A stretch of 47,785 bases of DNA from ZC4RG36 sp964652205 (GCA_964652205.1 CAZZAO010000023.1:1-47785); one strand, 5' to 3'; positions 27,108 through 35,667 are shown, counted from the first letter of the stretch. The notes: generated by a model not told the origin, from the letters alone. Program-made: numbers and translations.

Positions 27108-28046
27108 ATGAAAATCGGGATCGTCGGCAGCGGTTTAGTTGGCTCGACCGCCGCTTATGCCCTGGTCATGAGCGGGATCGGGCGTGAGATCGTGCTGGTC
27201 GATAAGAACGCCGAACGCGCGCAGGCTGAAGCCGACGACCTGTTTCATGCCGTGCCGTTCGCCGCGCCGATGGAGATTGTCGCCGGGGATTACGGCGCGC
27301 TGGCTGGCAGCAGGGTGGTCGTCATCGGCGCGGGCGTCAACCAGCGCCCCGGCGAAACCCGGATGCAGCTTCTGGAACGCAACGCTGCCGTCTTCCATGA
27401 TGTCGTCCCGCAGGTTATCAAGGCCGCGCCAGAAGCGGTGCTGGTCGTAGCGACTAATCCGGTCGATGTGACCACGCACCTGACGGCGCGCATTGCCGCT
27501 GAACACGGTATCCCCGCCACGCGAGTGCTGGGTTCTGGCACAACGCTCGACAGCGCGCGTTTTCGAGCGCTGCTCAGTCGGCGGCTCGGCATCGACGCCC
27601 ATAACATTCATGGCTACGTGGTCGGCGAGCATGGCGACAGCGAGGTACTGACCTGGTCGCTGGTGACGGTCGGCGGCATCCCGCTCGATGAGTTCTGCCG
27701 CCAGCGCGGGATCGACATGAGTGAGGCCGCGCGCGCCGAGATTGATGAAGGCGTGCGACGGGCCGCCTATCACATCATCAACGGCAAGGGCGCAACCTAT
27801 TATGGGATCGGCAGCGCGCTGGCGCGGATTATCGACATCATCCTGCACGACCAGCGGGCGATTCTGACGGTCTGCGCGCCCGCCGCCGAGGTCGCCGGAG
27901 TCCGCGATGTGACTGTTTCGCTGCCGCGTCTGGTCGGTGGAGCCGGTGTGCTCGATAATTTTCCGCTGCCATTGAACGCGGCAGAGCAGGAACAACTGCG
28001 CCAGAGCGCCGCCGTGGTGCGCGCGGCGATTGACCATTTAGCTTGA
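27108..28046 (+). CDS. ldh: L-lactate dehydrogenase
   Basis: A 312-residue NAD-dependent LDH/MDH-family enzyme. It shows the Rossmann start KIGIVGSGLVGSTAAYA, the coenzyme/active-site loop GAGVNQRPGETRMQLLERN and the catalytic His in GEHGDSEV. The Gln before RPGETR occupies the specificity position that is Gln in lactate and Arg in malate dehydrogenases, so lactate is preferred. It interconverts pyruvate and lactate in the cytosol. A GGGAG element precedes the ATG, which is 60 nt inside a longer frame. Its position inside the carotenoid run is unusual and may only reflect shared transcription. Confidence 0.9.
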   Translation: MKIGIVGSGLVGSTAAYALVMSGIGREIVLVDKNAERAQAEADDLFHAVPFAAPMEIVAGDYGALAGSRVVVIGAGVNQRPGETRMQLLERNAAVFHDVVPQVIKAAPEAVLVVATNPVDVTTHLTARIAAEHGIPATRVLGSGTTLDSARFRALLSRRLGIDAHNIHGYVVGEHGDSEVLTWSLVTVGGIPLDEFCRQRGIDMSEAARAEIDEGVRRAAYHIINGKGATYYGIGSALARIIDIILHDQRAILTVCAPAAEVAGVRDVTVSLPRLVGGAGVLDNFPLPLNAAEQEQLRQSAAVVRAAIDHLA

Positions 28047-28077
28047 TCTGACTCGCTCAGAGACGTTGAGGCAGGTG

Positions 28078-29019
28078 ATGGCGACCCTCGAACCGACCCA
28101 ACAGCAGCACGCGACCTGGCTCGACGCGCTTGAGATCGGCATCGGCACCTGGGCCTGGGGCGACCGGCTGATCTGGAATTACGGCAGCGGCTATGCCGAG
28201 CAGGACTTGCGCGACGCCTACGCCGAGGCGCTGTCGAGCGGCATCAATCTGTTCGACACGGCTGAGGTTTATGGCTTCGGCGGCTCAGAGCGGTTTCTCG
28301 GTCGCTTCATGCGCGAGACCGGGACACATCCGCGGATCGCCACCAAGTTCATGCCGCACCCGTGGCGCATCAACCGCGCGCAGTTGACCGCCGCGCTGCG
28401 CGGCAGCCTGTCGCGGCTCGGCCTTCTCTCGGTCGATCTGTATCAGATTCATACGCCGAGCAAGCTCGTGCCGCCGTCACACTGGGCCGACGCGCTGGCG
28501 GATGCTGTCGAGTTGGGCCTGACGGCGGCGGTCGGCGTCTCGAATTACGGCGCGGATGACCTGCGCCGCGCCTACGATCTACTGGCGCGGCGCGGGATTC
28601 CGCTGGCGTCCAATCAGGTCGAGTACAGCCTGATGCATCGCGCCATCGAGTTTGACGGGACGCTGCGCGCCTGCCGTGAACTGGGCGTGCGCGTCATCGC
28701 CTACAGCCCTATCGGCATGGGCCTGCTGACCGGCAAGTACACGCCGTCGAAGCCGCCAACCGGCGCGCGTCGGCTGATCTATCGCGGCATCATCAACCGC
28801 GTCCAGCCGCTCGTCAGCCTGCTGCGCGAGATCGGCGCGGCGCACGGCAAAACCCCGGCTCAGGTCGCCATCAACTGGACGATCTGCAAAGGGACGCTGC
28901 CCATTCCGGGCGCGAAAACAGCCAGACACGCGGCCATGAACGCCGCGGCGGCCCACTGGCGGCTGACCGAAGACGACATCGCAGCATTGGACGAAGAGAG
29001 CGCCCGCGACCTTCGCTGA
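28078..29019 (+). CDS. Aldo/keto reductase
   Basis: A 313-residue TIM-barrel AKR. Signatures are GIGTWAWGD, INLFDTAEVYGFGGSE (catalytic Asp and Tyr), the catalytic Lys in RIATKFMPHP, the active-site His in LYQIHTPS, and GVSNYGADDL. NADPH-dependent carbonyl reduction is expected; no substrate can be named. The start at 28078 has GAGG six bases upstream. It lies 31 nt after ldh on the same strand within the crt cluster, and a second, different AKR is at 42650-43621. Confidence 0.88.
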   Translation: MATLEPTQQQHATWLDALEIGIGTWAWGDRLIWNYGSGYAEQDLRDAYAEALSSGINLFDTAEVYGFGGSERFLGRFMRETGTHPRIATKFMPHPWRINRAQLTAALRGSLSRLGLLSVDLYQIHTPSKLVPPSHWADALADAVELGLTAAVGVSNYGADDLRRAYDLLARRGIPLASNQVEYSLMHRAIEFDGTLRACRELGVRVIAYSPIGMGLLTGKYTPSKPPTGARRLIYRGIINRVQPLVSLLREIGAAHGKTPAQVAINWTICKGTLPIPGAKTARHAAMNAAAAHWRLTEDDIAALDEESARDLR

Positions 29020-29090
29020 GGCGCGCCATCACGCCAGCGCCTCTGGCTGCAACCAGGCGAAGCGAACAGGCGTGAGGGAAAGGACAAATC

Positions 29091-29804
29091 ATGGCCGAAC
29101 AAATTATCCTCGTCGCTGGAGCCACTGGCGCGATTGGACAGCAGATCGTCAGTCGGCTGCTCAAGCAGGGCAGGCATGTCCGCGCGCTCGTCCGCGACCT
29201 CGACAAGGGCCGCGCGCTGCTCGGCGAAAATCTGGAGCTGGTCGAAAGTGACGCGCGCCGCATCGACACGCTCAATCGGGCGATGAGCGGCGTCAGCGTG
29301 GTCGTGTGCGCGACCGGTACGCGCACGCCTGAAGGCCCGAACAGCCCGGAGAAGGTCGATTATGAAGGCGTGCGCCATCTCGTCCAGGCGGCACGCGTGG
29401 CTGAAGTCGAGCATTTCATCCTGATTTCGTCGCTGGCGGTGACGCGCGGCGATGCTCACCCGCTCAACAAGTTTGGCAAGGTGCTCGATTGGAAGCTCAA
29501 GGGTGAAAACGCCCTGCGCGCCAGCGGCCTGCGCTATACCATCATTCGCCCCGGCGGGCTGAATGACGAACCGCCGGGCGCGCGTGGCCTTCGCTTCGCT
29601 CAGGGCGACGAGGTCAATGGTCGCGTCAGCCGCGCTGACGTGGCCGAAGTGGCGCTGCGCGCAATTGATATGCCCGCCAGCCACAACGTGACCTTCGAGG
29701 TCGTTGCCGCCGACAGCGCGCCGCCGGACACCGATCACGATTGGGCGGCGCTGTTCGAGACGCTGCTCAGCGATCAAGCGCCGAGCGCGGCGGCGGTAGA
29801 ATGA
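29091..29804 (+). CDS. Atypical SDR/NAD(P)-binding protein (NmrA-like)
   Basis: A 237-residue protein with the atypical SDR start ILVAGATGAIGQQIVSRLL, a CATGTRTP segment and ILISSLAVTRGDAHPLNKFGKVLDWKLKGE, which carries the Ser and Lys positions but lacks a normal YxxxK. Such SDR-a5 proteins bind NAD(P)H and are reductases, isomerases or redox sensors. AAAGGA precedes the ATG. The crtO gene starts six nt after its stop, so co-expression with ketolation is likely. Confidence 0.85.
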   Translation: MAEQIILVAGATGAIGQQIVSRLLKQGRHVRALVRDLDKGRALLGENLELVESDARRIDTLNRAMSGVSVVVCATGTRTPEGPNSPEKVDYEGVRHLVQAARVAEVEHFILISSLAVTRGDAHPLNKFGKVLDWKLKGENALRASGLRYTIIRPGGLNDEPPGARGLRFAQGDEVNGRVSRADVAEVALRAIDMPASHNVTFEVVAADSAPPDTDHDWAALFETLLSDQAPSAAAVE

Positions 29805-29810
29805 CTCTTC

Positions 29811-31391
29811 GTGGCTGATTATGATATTCTGATCGTCGGCGCAGGCCATAACGCGCTGGTCTGTGGCGGCTATCTGGCAAAAGCGGGCTATCGTGTCGCG
29901 CTGCTGGAACGGCGGCATAAGGTCGGCGGCGCGGTCGTCACCGAAGAAATCATCCCCGGCTTTCAGTTCGACCTCGGCGGCTCGGCGCATATCCTCATCA
30001 ACCACACGCCGATTATCCGCGACCTCGACCTGACGGCTTATGGCCTCGACTACATCGACGTCGATCCGCTCTTTTTCGCCCCGTTTCCTGACGGCAGGCA
30101 TTTCACCGTCTGGCGCGACGTCGATCAGACCTGCGCCAGCATCGCCGCGATCAACCCGGCTGACGCCGACAATTATCGGGCTTTCGTCGAGCGCTGGCGA
30201 CCGCTGGCCGAAGCGATGGTCGAAGCCTTCCTGCACGATCCCAACCCGCTCAATCTGGCGCGCTACCTGGGCTTCAACGCCTGGGACAGGGATGGACGGT
30301 TCGAGCGGATCGCCGACCTGATCCATCCGTATGGTCAGGTGCTGCGCGAGTCGTTCGTCGGGCCGGAAGTCCCGGCGCTGATCGGCTGGATGGCGGCGCA
30401 GAGTGGCCCGCCGCCGACTGAGCCGTTCACCGCGCCGTTCGCGCTCTGGCATCCGATGTACCACGTCAGCGGCGTCAAGCGTCCGCGCGGCGGATCGGGG
30501 ATGCTGACGCAGGCGCTGGCGCGGATGATCGAGGCGCATGGCGGGACGATCCTGACCGACGCGCCGGCGCGCCGGATTCTGGTCGAGCGCGGGCGAGCCA
30601 TCGGCGCGGAAACGGAGTCCGGCCAATCGATCACGGCGCGAGTCGTCGTCTCCGGCGCTCACATTCACACGACCATCAAGCTGCTCGGCGGCGACCTGCC
30701 GGACGCGGCGCGCGGGCTGCTGCAAAAGTCGCGCATCGGCAACGGTTTCGGCCTGATGGTGCGCTACGCCATGCGCGAGCTGCCCGATTACAGCGCGCTG
30801 CCGACCGTCAATCCACGCGGCGACGACCAGCACCGCGCCATGCAGTTCCTCTGTCCCGAACCGGCCTATCTCGACCGCGCCTACGCCGACTATCTGGCCG
30901 GACGGCCTTCGACCGACCCGGCGCTGATTGCCATGACGTGGTCGGCAGTCGATGAGTCGCTCGCGCCGCCGGGACAGCATCTGCTGTACCTGTGGGGACA
31001 ATATTTCCCCTACGAACTCGCCAGCGGCGGCTCGTGGGATGAGATCGGCCAGCGCGAGGCCGACCGGATGCTGGCGAAGCTGGCGACCTACGCGCCCAAC
31101 GTCACCGGCGCAGTCGTCGGCCAGTTGGTCGAGACGCCGCTCTATCTGGAGCGGACGCTCGGCCTGCTGCGCGGCAACGTCATGCATCTGGAGATGTCGG
31201 TTGACCAGATGTTCGCCCTGCGCCCCGCGCTGACGATGGGCAATTATCGCGGGCCGCTCAAAGGGCTGTACCTGACGGGGGCCAGCACCCACCCCGGCGG
31301 CGGCATCATGGGCGCGTCGGGGCGTAACGCCGCTGCCGCCATCCTGCACGATCTCTCCCGTCCGGGCTGGCTGCCGGGGAATCACCGCTGA
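29811..31391 (+). CDS. crtO: CrtO-type beta-carotene 4-ketolase (CrtI superfamily)
   Basis: A 526-residue flavoprotein starting YDILIVGAGHNALVCGGYLAKAG, with the CrtO-like active-site segment GGSGMLTQALARMIEAHGG and C-terminal YLTGASTHPGGGIMGASGRNAA. This terminal motif (GASGRNA) separates CrtO ketolases and close relatives from phytoene desaturases. The predicted step is addition of a 4-keto group to the beta-ionone ring of gamma- or beta-carotene. It starts with GTG and is six nt from the SDR gene. A general PYROXD2-like oxidoreductase is the alternative; the cluster context favours CrtO. Confidence 0.78.
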   Translation: MADYDILIVGAGHNALVCGGYLAKAGYRVALLERRHKVGGAVVTEEIIPGFQFDLGGSAHILINHTPIIRDLDLTAYGLDYIDVDPLFFAPFPDGRHFTVWRDVDQTCASIAAINPADADNYRAFVERWRPLAEAMVEAFLHDPNPLNLARYLGFNAWDRDGRFERIADLIHPYGQVLRESFVGPEVPALIGWMAAQSGPPPTEPFTAPFALWHPMYHVSGVKRPRGGSGMLTQALARMIEAHGGTILTDAPARRILVERGRAIGAETESGQSITARVVVSGAHIHTTIKLLGGDLPDAARGLLQKSRIGNGFGLMVRYAMRELPDYSALPTVNPRGDDQHRAMQFLCPEPAYLDRAYADYLAGRPSTDPALIAMTWSAVDESLAPPGQHLLYLWGQYFPYELASGGSWDEIGQREADRMLAKLATYAPNVTGAVVGQLVETPLYLERTLGLLRGNVMHLEMSVDQMFALRPALTMGNYRGPLKGLYLTGASTHPGGGIMGASGRNAAAAILHDLSRPGWLPGNHR

Positions 31392-31454
31392 TGTCGCTCC
31401 GTATCAGGCCGGGTGGCTTACCCATTCCGACTTCTGCGAACAGCGCCGCCCACT

Positions 31455-31482
31455 CCCCGCTCTTCGCAAGCAGGGAGCGGGG
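31455..31482 (+). promoter_or_regulatory. Hairpin covering the Shine-Dalgarno region of crtYcd
   Basis: An 8-bp perfect stem, CCCCGCTC (31455-31462) with GAGCGGGG (31475-31482), around a 12-nt loop. The only purine-rich ribosome-binding candidate (GGGAGCGGGG) lies in the 3' arm, six nt before the TTG start. It could restrict translation or be a short dispersed palindrome. Confidence 0.5.
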
Positions 31483-31488
31483 TTAGCT

Positions 31489-32310
31489 TTGACCTACTTC
31501 GGCTTCCTGCTGCGCTTTCTGGTCGTGCCGATTGGGCTGCTGCTGCTGCTCGCCCTACGGGACGCCGCGCGTGGACGCCGACTGCCTGCGGCGCTGCGCG
31601 GCTCCCCGGCGTGGCTGCCGCTCGGCGCAAACGCCCTGATCGCCCTGATCTATACGACGCCATGGGACAATTATCTGGTAGCGACGCGCGTCTGGTGGTA
31701 TCAGCCGGGGCTGGTGACGGGCGTGGTCTTCGGCTACGTCCCGCTGGAAGAATACAGCTTCTTCCTCTTACAGCCGCTGCTGACCGGGCTGTGGCTGCTG
31801 TTGCTGGCGCGGCGGCTGCCGTCAGGCGATCTGCTCGCCGCGCATCCCGGCAGGCTGCGCGCCCTGTCGGCGGCGGTTGTCGTCGGCGTCTGGGTCGTAT
31901 CCGTCATTCAGGTGCTGGCGGGCGGCGCCGGGACGTATCTCGGCCTGCTGCTGGCCTGGGCGCTGCCGCCGGTCATCGGGCAACTGGCCTTCGGAGCCGA
32001 CATCCTCTGGAAGCATCGCCGCCTGCTCGTCCTCACCATCGTTCCGGCGACCGTCTATCTCTGCCTCGCCGACGCCCTCGCTATCGACGGCGGAACATGG
32101 ACGATCAACCCGACGCAGTCGCTCAATGTCCTGCTCGGCGGCGTGCTGCCGGTCGAAGAAGCCATCTTTTTCCTGATGACTAATGTCCTGATCGCGCTCG
32201 GCGTCGTGCTGATGCTGGCCCCCGAAAGCCGGGAACGGCTGCCGCTCGCTCTGCGCCGCCGCGCTGCCGCTCGAAGCAAAAGTAGCATTAAAATAACTAA
32301 ACGCGCATAA
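31489..32310 (+). CDS. crtYcd: Lycopene cyclase, fused CrtYc-CrtYd type
   Basis: A 273-residue integral membrane protein with about seven helices, made of two tandem lycopene-cyclase domains. Each has the acidic signature: VPLEEYSFF near residue 84 and LPVEEAIFFL near residue 221. IYTTPWDNYL and DGGTWTINP supply the WDN-type motifs. It closes one or both ends of lycopene to beta rings; with CruF nearby, a monocyclic product is expected. The start is TTG, immediately after a GC hairpin that includes its purine-rich site, suggesting low or regulated translation. Its C terminus is basic (RSKSSIKITKRA). Confidence 0.88.
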   Translation: MTYFGFLLRFLVVPIGLLLLLALRDAARGRRLPAALRGSPAWLPLGANALIALIYTTPWDNYLVATRVWWYQPGLVTGVVFGYVPLEEYSFFLLQPLLTGLWLLLLARRLPSGDLLAAHPGRLRALSAAVVVGVWVVSVIQVLAGGAGTYLGLLLAWALPPVIGQLAFGADILWKHRRLLVLTIVPATVYLCLADALAIDGGTWTINPTQSLNVLLGGVLPVEEAIFFLMTNVLIALGVVLMLAPESRERLPLALRRRAAARSKSSIKITKRA

Positions 32311-32450
32311 TTTCCTGTTACTGCCTGAACAACGGGATATATTCTTCACAATAAAACAGGGAAAAATTCAGATCTTCTTATCGCAGGGTTTCTCATTTGC
32401 GTACAAATACTTAAGGTGATGACATTAAGATATTCATGGAGTGAAGCGCA

Positions 32451-32603
32451 GTGTCGATCTGGAGATCTCAGGAAGCGCTGAGCCGCCGTCTCTGGCGATG
32501 GCCGGTTATGAGCCTCGTGGCCGGTCTAACCGTGAGGTCGCTGAACCGTTTCCTGTTCGACCGTTATCACGCGATCAGCGTCACGCGCGCAGGAGTCGAA
32601 TAA
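32451..32603 (+). CDS. Small ORF (50 residues) overlapping the alpha/beta hydrolase start
   Basis: It has a GTG start with GGAG nine bases upstream and a TAATG stop/start overlap with the next gene. The product begins MSIWRSQEALSRRLWRWPVM and continues through a short hydrophobic stretch (SLVAGLTV) to a basic tail. High-GC third positions begin here after an AT-rich leader, which supports coding. The family is unknown. It may be a translational coupling peptide or a small membrane protein of the carotenoid operon. The AT-rich leader at 32311-32450 may hold a promoter for the second half of the cluster. Confidence 0.5.
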   Translation: MSIWRSQEALSRRLWRWPVMSLVAGLTVRSLNRFLFDRYHAISVTRAGVE

Positions 32604-33481
32604 TGCTCCCGGCGTTCCCCGGCGACGAACACCGCGCTTTCAGGCGCGAAGCGGGCGAACCTGCCGCCGTGCTGGTGCATGGCTTCCCCGGCACTCCGGC
32701 GGAGATGCGCCCGCTGGCCGACACGCTGCTCGACGCCGGTTGGACCGTCCACGCGCCGCTCCTGCCCGGCTTCGGCGCGCAGATCGAGAGGCTGGCGAAC
32801 CCGACGCGCGGCGTCCAAGCGCCCGGCGCGCTCGAATGGCTGGCGGCGGTTCAGGCCGCGCTCGACGCGCTGGCGCAGACGCACCGACCGCTGCTGCTGA
32901 TCGGCCACTCGATGGGCGGCGCGTTGTCGCTGGCGGCGGCGGGGATGGCCTGCGCCGACGGTCAGCACGCCGCGCCAGCGGGCCTCGTCCTGATAAACCC
33001 TTTCTGGCGGCTCAACAATGTCGTCTGGCGGGCGCTGCCGCTGATCGCGCGGATCATTCCCCGCTTCCGTCCGTTCAGCCTGGTCAAAATGAACTTCGAC
33101 GACTCGGAGACACGGAAGAACATCCTGACCTTCATGCCGGACGCGAACCTCGACGATCCGCAGGTGCAGGCAGCGATTCGCGCGTTTACTGTGCCGACGC
33201 GCGTCCTCGACGACGTGCGGCGAGCCGGGGCGCTCGGCTATCGCTGGGCAACACAGGCCGCCATGCCCGCGCTGGTGATCGTCGGCAGCGGCGACACGCT
33301 CGTGCCGCCAGCGAATACGCGCCGACTGGCGGCGCGGCTGCCGGGGCCGGTCGAAGTCATCGACCTTCCCGGCGAGCACAACCTCATCAATCCAGCGCTG
33401 CCGGGCTGGGCAAGTCTCCGCGCTCGCCTGCTCGACTTTGCCAGCGCGCTCGTGCCGCAGTCTGCGAGCGTGCCATCATGA
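32603..33481 (+). CDS. Alpha/beta hydrolase (carboxylesterase/monoacylglycerol lipase-like)
   Basis: A 292-residue hydrolase with the oxyanion segment AVLVHGFPGTPAEM, nucleophile elbow GHSMGG (Ser near residue 108), acid VGSGDTLVPP and His in PGEHNLIN. The arrangement is like Est30-type carboxylesterases. The ATG at 32603 has AGGAG seven bases upstream inside the preceding small ORF. It overlaps the next gene by ATGA. In a cluster with an acyltransferase homologue, a role in acyl-ester turnover of carotenoid glycosides is conceivable but not shown. Confidence 0.85.
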   Translation: MLPAFPGDEHRAFRREAGEPAAVLVHGFPGTPAEMRPLADTLLDAGWTVHAPLLPGFGAQIERLANPTRGVQAPGALEWLAAVQAALDALAQTHRPLLLIGHSMGGALSLAAAGMACADGQHAAPAGLVLINPFWRLNNVVWRALPLIARIIPRFRPFSLVKMNFDDSETRKNILTFMPDANLDDPQVQAAIRAFTVPTRVLDDVRRAGALGYRWATQAAMPALVIVGSGDTLVPPANTRRLAARLPGPVEVIDLPGEHNLINPALPGWASLRARLLDFASALVPQSASVPS

Positions 33482-34098
33482 CCGAGTCGCTGCCGCGCGC
33501 GCCCGAAACTGCGCTGCCGTCCCTGCCGCGCGTGGTGCTGTTCATCGCCCGCCCCGGCAGCGACGGGCCGGAGCTGCTGCTCCAGCGCGACGATGGCGGG
33601 CTGCGCCTGCCTGACGACGGCGTTGCTGCCGACGAAACGCCCGATGACGCGGTCATTCGGCTGGTCACGCGCTGGTCGCTGAACGGCGCTCAGGCCGAAC
33701 TGCTCGAAGCCGCGACCGAGACGCTGCCCGCCGACCGGCGCGCCGTCCTGCGCCCGCAGTTTCTCCGTACTGCGCCGCTGCCCGAAGCCACCTTGATGCG
33801 CTTCATGCTCGACCGGGGCGCGCGGGTACAGTCCTACGAGTCGAGCGGCGCTTACACGCGCGTGATCTATCAGGAATTTGCCGTGACCGACGGCGATTTC
33901 GCCCTGACGACCCGCCGCGCAGGCTGGATGGCGACCAGCGCGCTCTGCACGCGCATTAAGCATTTCCTCTTTCATGTCATCGCCCCCGACGGAGACACGG
34001 CCCTGACGGAGAGCACGGTCTGGGTCCCGCTCGCGCAGGTGCGCGGGCTGCCGGTCGAACAGCAGGCGTGGTTCGCGCAGATGCGTGAGCGTCTGTAG
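33478..34098 (+). CDS. Nudix-like protein with degenerate Nudix box
   Basis: A 206-residue protein. RVVLFIARPGSDGPELLLQRDDGGLRLPDDGVAADETPDDAVIRLV has the layout of a Nudix fold, but the catalytic REUxEE residues are missing, so hydrolase activity is doubtful. Later strands (RVIYQEFAVTDGDF, LTESTVWVPLAQV) fit the remaining fold. It overlaps the hydrolase gene by four bases and precedes cruF by 172 nt. Function is unknown; a ligand-binding or regulatory role is possible. Confidence 0.55.
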   Translation: MTESLPRAPETALPSLPRVVLFIARPGSDGPELLLQRDDGGLRLPDDGVAADETPDDAVIRLVTRWSLNGAQAELLEAATETLPADRRAVLRPQFLRTAPLPEATLMRFMLDRGARVQSYESSGAYTRVIYQEFAVTDGDFALTTRRAGWMATSALCTRIKHFLFHVIAPDGDTALTESTVWVPLAQVRGLPVEQQAWFAQMRERL

Positions 34099-34212
34099 AG
34101 AATCCGTTAACCGACTGCCCTCACTTCACTCAGTTGCTTTTAATCCTGGCCGCCGATGCTAAAGTAGGCAGAAACCCGACGCGCGTCCCGAAGCGAACGA
34201 AGCAAAGACCCG

Positions 34213-34241
34213 ATGAGTCGCGCTGGTTTAGCGCGCCTCAT
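34213..34241 (+). promoter_or_regulatory. Stem-loop in the cruF leader
   Basis: ATGAG-T-CGCGCT pairs with AGCGCG-C-CTCAT around a GGTTT loop: 11 pairs and one mismatch. It ends 29 nt before the cruF ATG and has no T run. It could be an RNA control element or a processing site between the two halves of the operon. Confidence 0.5.
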
Positions 34242-34270
34242 GAGGGCTGATCGATGAGCGCAGGAAGCAA

Positions 34271-35065
34271 ATGGAGAACGGATTGAGGGCGGCTAGCCAG
34301 TGGGCGAGCGCCAGACAGCGCTGGAGCATCAAGGCAGGCCCGCCCGTGCTGGCGCTGCTGGTCGTCTGGGTGCTGTCGATGATTCTGCTGCCGGTCGGGC
34401 GCTGGACGCTTGGCGAGGCGGCGATTGTCCCCGGCGTGACCCTGAGCGCGCTGTTGCAGGTGTCGGCGGTGCTGGTCATCCTGACTGGCGCGTGGGGTCT
34501 GCGCCGCGCCGCGCTAACCGCGGCAGTCGTGGTCGTCTCGGCGTGGGCGCTGGAATTTGTCGGCTCGCAGACCGGCCTTCCCTTCGGCGCGTACCGCTAC
34601 ACAGATCGCTTGCAGCCGCAGGTGGGCGCGGTTCCGCTGCTGATTCCCCTCGCCTGGTTGATGATGCTGCCGCCCGCCTGGGCCGTCGGCGCGCGTCTGG
34701 CCGGACGCGCGAGTGGTCTGACTTTTATCGCCGCCAGCGCGCTGGCCTTCACCGCCTGGGATTTGTTCCTTGACCCGCAGATGGTCGGCTGGCACTTCTG
34801 GACATGGCAGACGCCGGGAGGCTACTTCGGCATCCCGTGGGCCAACTTTATCGGCTGGCTGCTCGGCGCAGCGCTGATTACCGCGCTGGCGCGACCATCG
34901 GCGCTGCCGCTGCGTCCGCTGCTGCTGATCTACGTCGTGACGTGGGCGCTGGAGAGCATCGGTCAACTGTTTTTCTGGTCGCTGCCGGGGCCAGCAGTGG
35001 CCGGTTTCCTCGGCATGGGCGCGCTGCTGCTGGCGGTCATTGTGCGGCGCAGGCGGGCGAAATGA
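34271..35065 (+). CDS. cruF: CruF-type carotenoid 1',2'-hydratase (DUF422 membrane protein)
   Basis: A 264-residue protein with about seven helices. Conserved family segments are visible: EFVGSQTGLPFGAYRYT, PLAWLMMLPPAW, TAWDLFLDPQMVGWHFWTW and GGYFGIPWANFIGW. CruF homologues hydrate the psi end of gamma-carotene to the 1'-hydroxy compound, and the related bisanhydrobacterioruberin hydratase works in archaea. AGGAAG precedes the ATG. The acyltransferase-like gene overlaps its stop (ATGA), so the two are translationally linked. The 1'-OH it makes is the attachment point for the sugar. Confidence 0.87.
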   Translation: MENGLRAASQWASARQRWSIKAGPPVLALLVVWVLSMILLPVGRWTLGEAAIVPGVTLSALLQVSAVLVILTGAWGLRRAALTAAVVVVSAWALEFVGSQTGLPFGAYRYTDRLQPQVGAVPLLIPLAWLMMLPPAWAVGARLAGRASGLTFIAASALAFTAWDLFLDPQMVGWHFWTWQTPGGYFGIPWANFIGWLLGAALITALARPSALPLRPLLLIYVVTWALESIGQLFFWSLPGPAVAGFLGMGALLLAVIVRRRRAK

Positions 35066-35667
35066 CGGCGCTGGCCTACACTATCGCCGGTTTTTTCGCC
35101 GGGTCGCTGATGTGCTCGCTCTGGCTCGGCAGGCTGGCGCTGCGTCAGGACATCCGCCGCTGCGGTGACGGTAATCCGGGCGCGTTCAATCTGATTCTGG
35201 CAGGCGGCGTCGGCTGGGGCGCGCTGGCGCTGCTGCTTGACGTCGTGAAGGGCGCGATTCCGGTGCTGCTGGCGCGCTACGTCGGCGGCGTGAGCGGCGC
35301 GGCGTTGATTCCGGTGGCGCTGGCCCCGATTTTCGGCCACGCCTTCTCGCCATTTCTCGGTTTTCACGGCGGCAAGGCGGTCGCGGTGACGTTCGGCGTC
35401 TGGGCCGGGCTGACGCTGTGGGAAGCGCCGAGCGTGCTCGGCATCTGGCTCGGCCTCTGGTTCCTGCTGCTGTCGGTGTCGGGCTGGGCGGTCGCGCTGA
35501 TGCTGTTCGGCCTGCTGGTCTATCTGCTGCTGGTGCTGCCGCTGCCGATTCTGCTGGCGATCTGGACGGTCAACAGCGCGCTGCTGGCGTGGAAGTACCG
35601 CGCCGACCTGCGCCGGTTCCCGGAGCCGCGACCGTGGCTGAAGGCGAGGCTGCGATGGAGCCGCTGA
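35062..35667 (+). CDS. PlsY-family acyltransferase homologue in the carotenoid cluster
   Basis: A 201-residue membrane protein of the PlsY type. Its three conserved segments are GSLMCSLWLGRLAL, DGNPGAFNLILAGG and GHAFSPFLGFHGGKAVAVTFGV, in order and with normal spacing. PlsY acylates glycerol-3-phosphate from acyl-phosphate. In this homologue the usual GGKGVA is GGKAVA. Sitting between cruF (4-nt overlap) and GT2 (13-nt overlap), it may acylate the sugar of a carotenoid glycoside, a job done by CruD-type enzymes in green bacteria. That role is inference; a housekeeping PlsY displaced into the operon is the alternative. Confidence 0.75.
   Translation: MTALAYTIAGFFAGSLMCSLWLGRLALRQDIRRCGDGNPGAFNLILAGGVGWGALALLLDVVKGAIPVLLARYVGGVSGAALIPVALAPIFGHAFSPFLGFHGGKAVAVTFGVWAGLTLWEAPSVLGIWLGLWFLLLSVSGWAVALMLFGLLVYLLLVLPLPILLAIWTVNSALLAWKYRADLRRFPEPRPWLKARLRWSR

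Noticed and set aside
27108..28046. Malate dehydrogenase
   Set aside because: The specificity position before RPGETR is Gln rather than Arg, which favours lactate.
28860..31385. Very long minus-strand frame (841 codons)
   Set aside because: It lies antisense to the AKR, SDR and crtO genes, has no recognisable domains and is Arg/Asp/Gln-rich, as expected for the shadow of high-GC genes.
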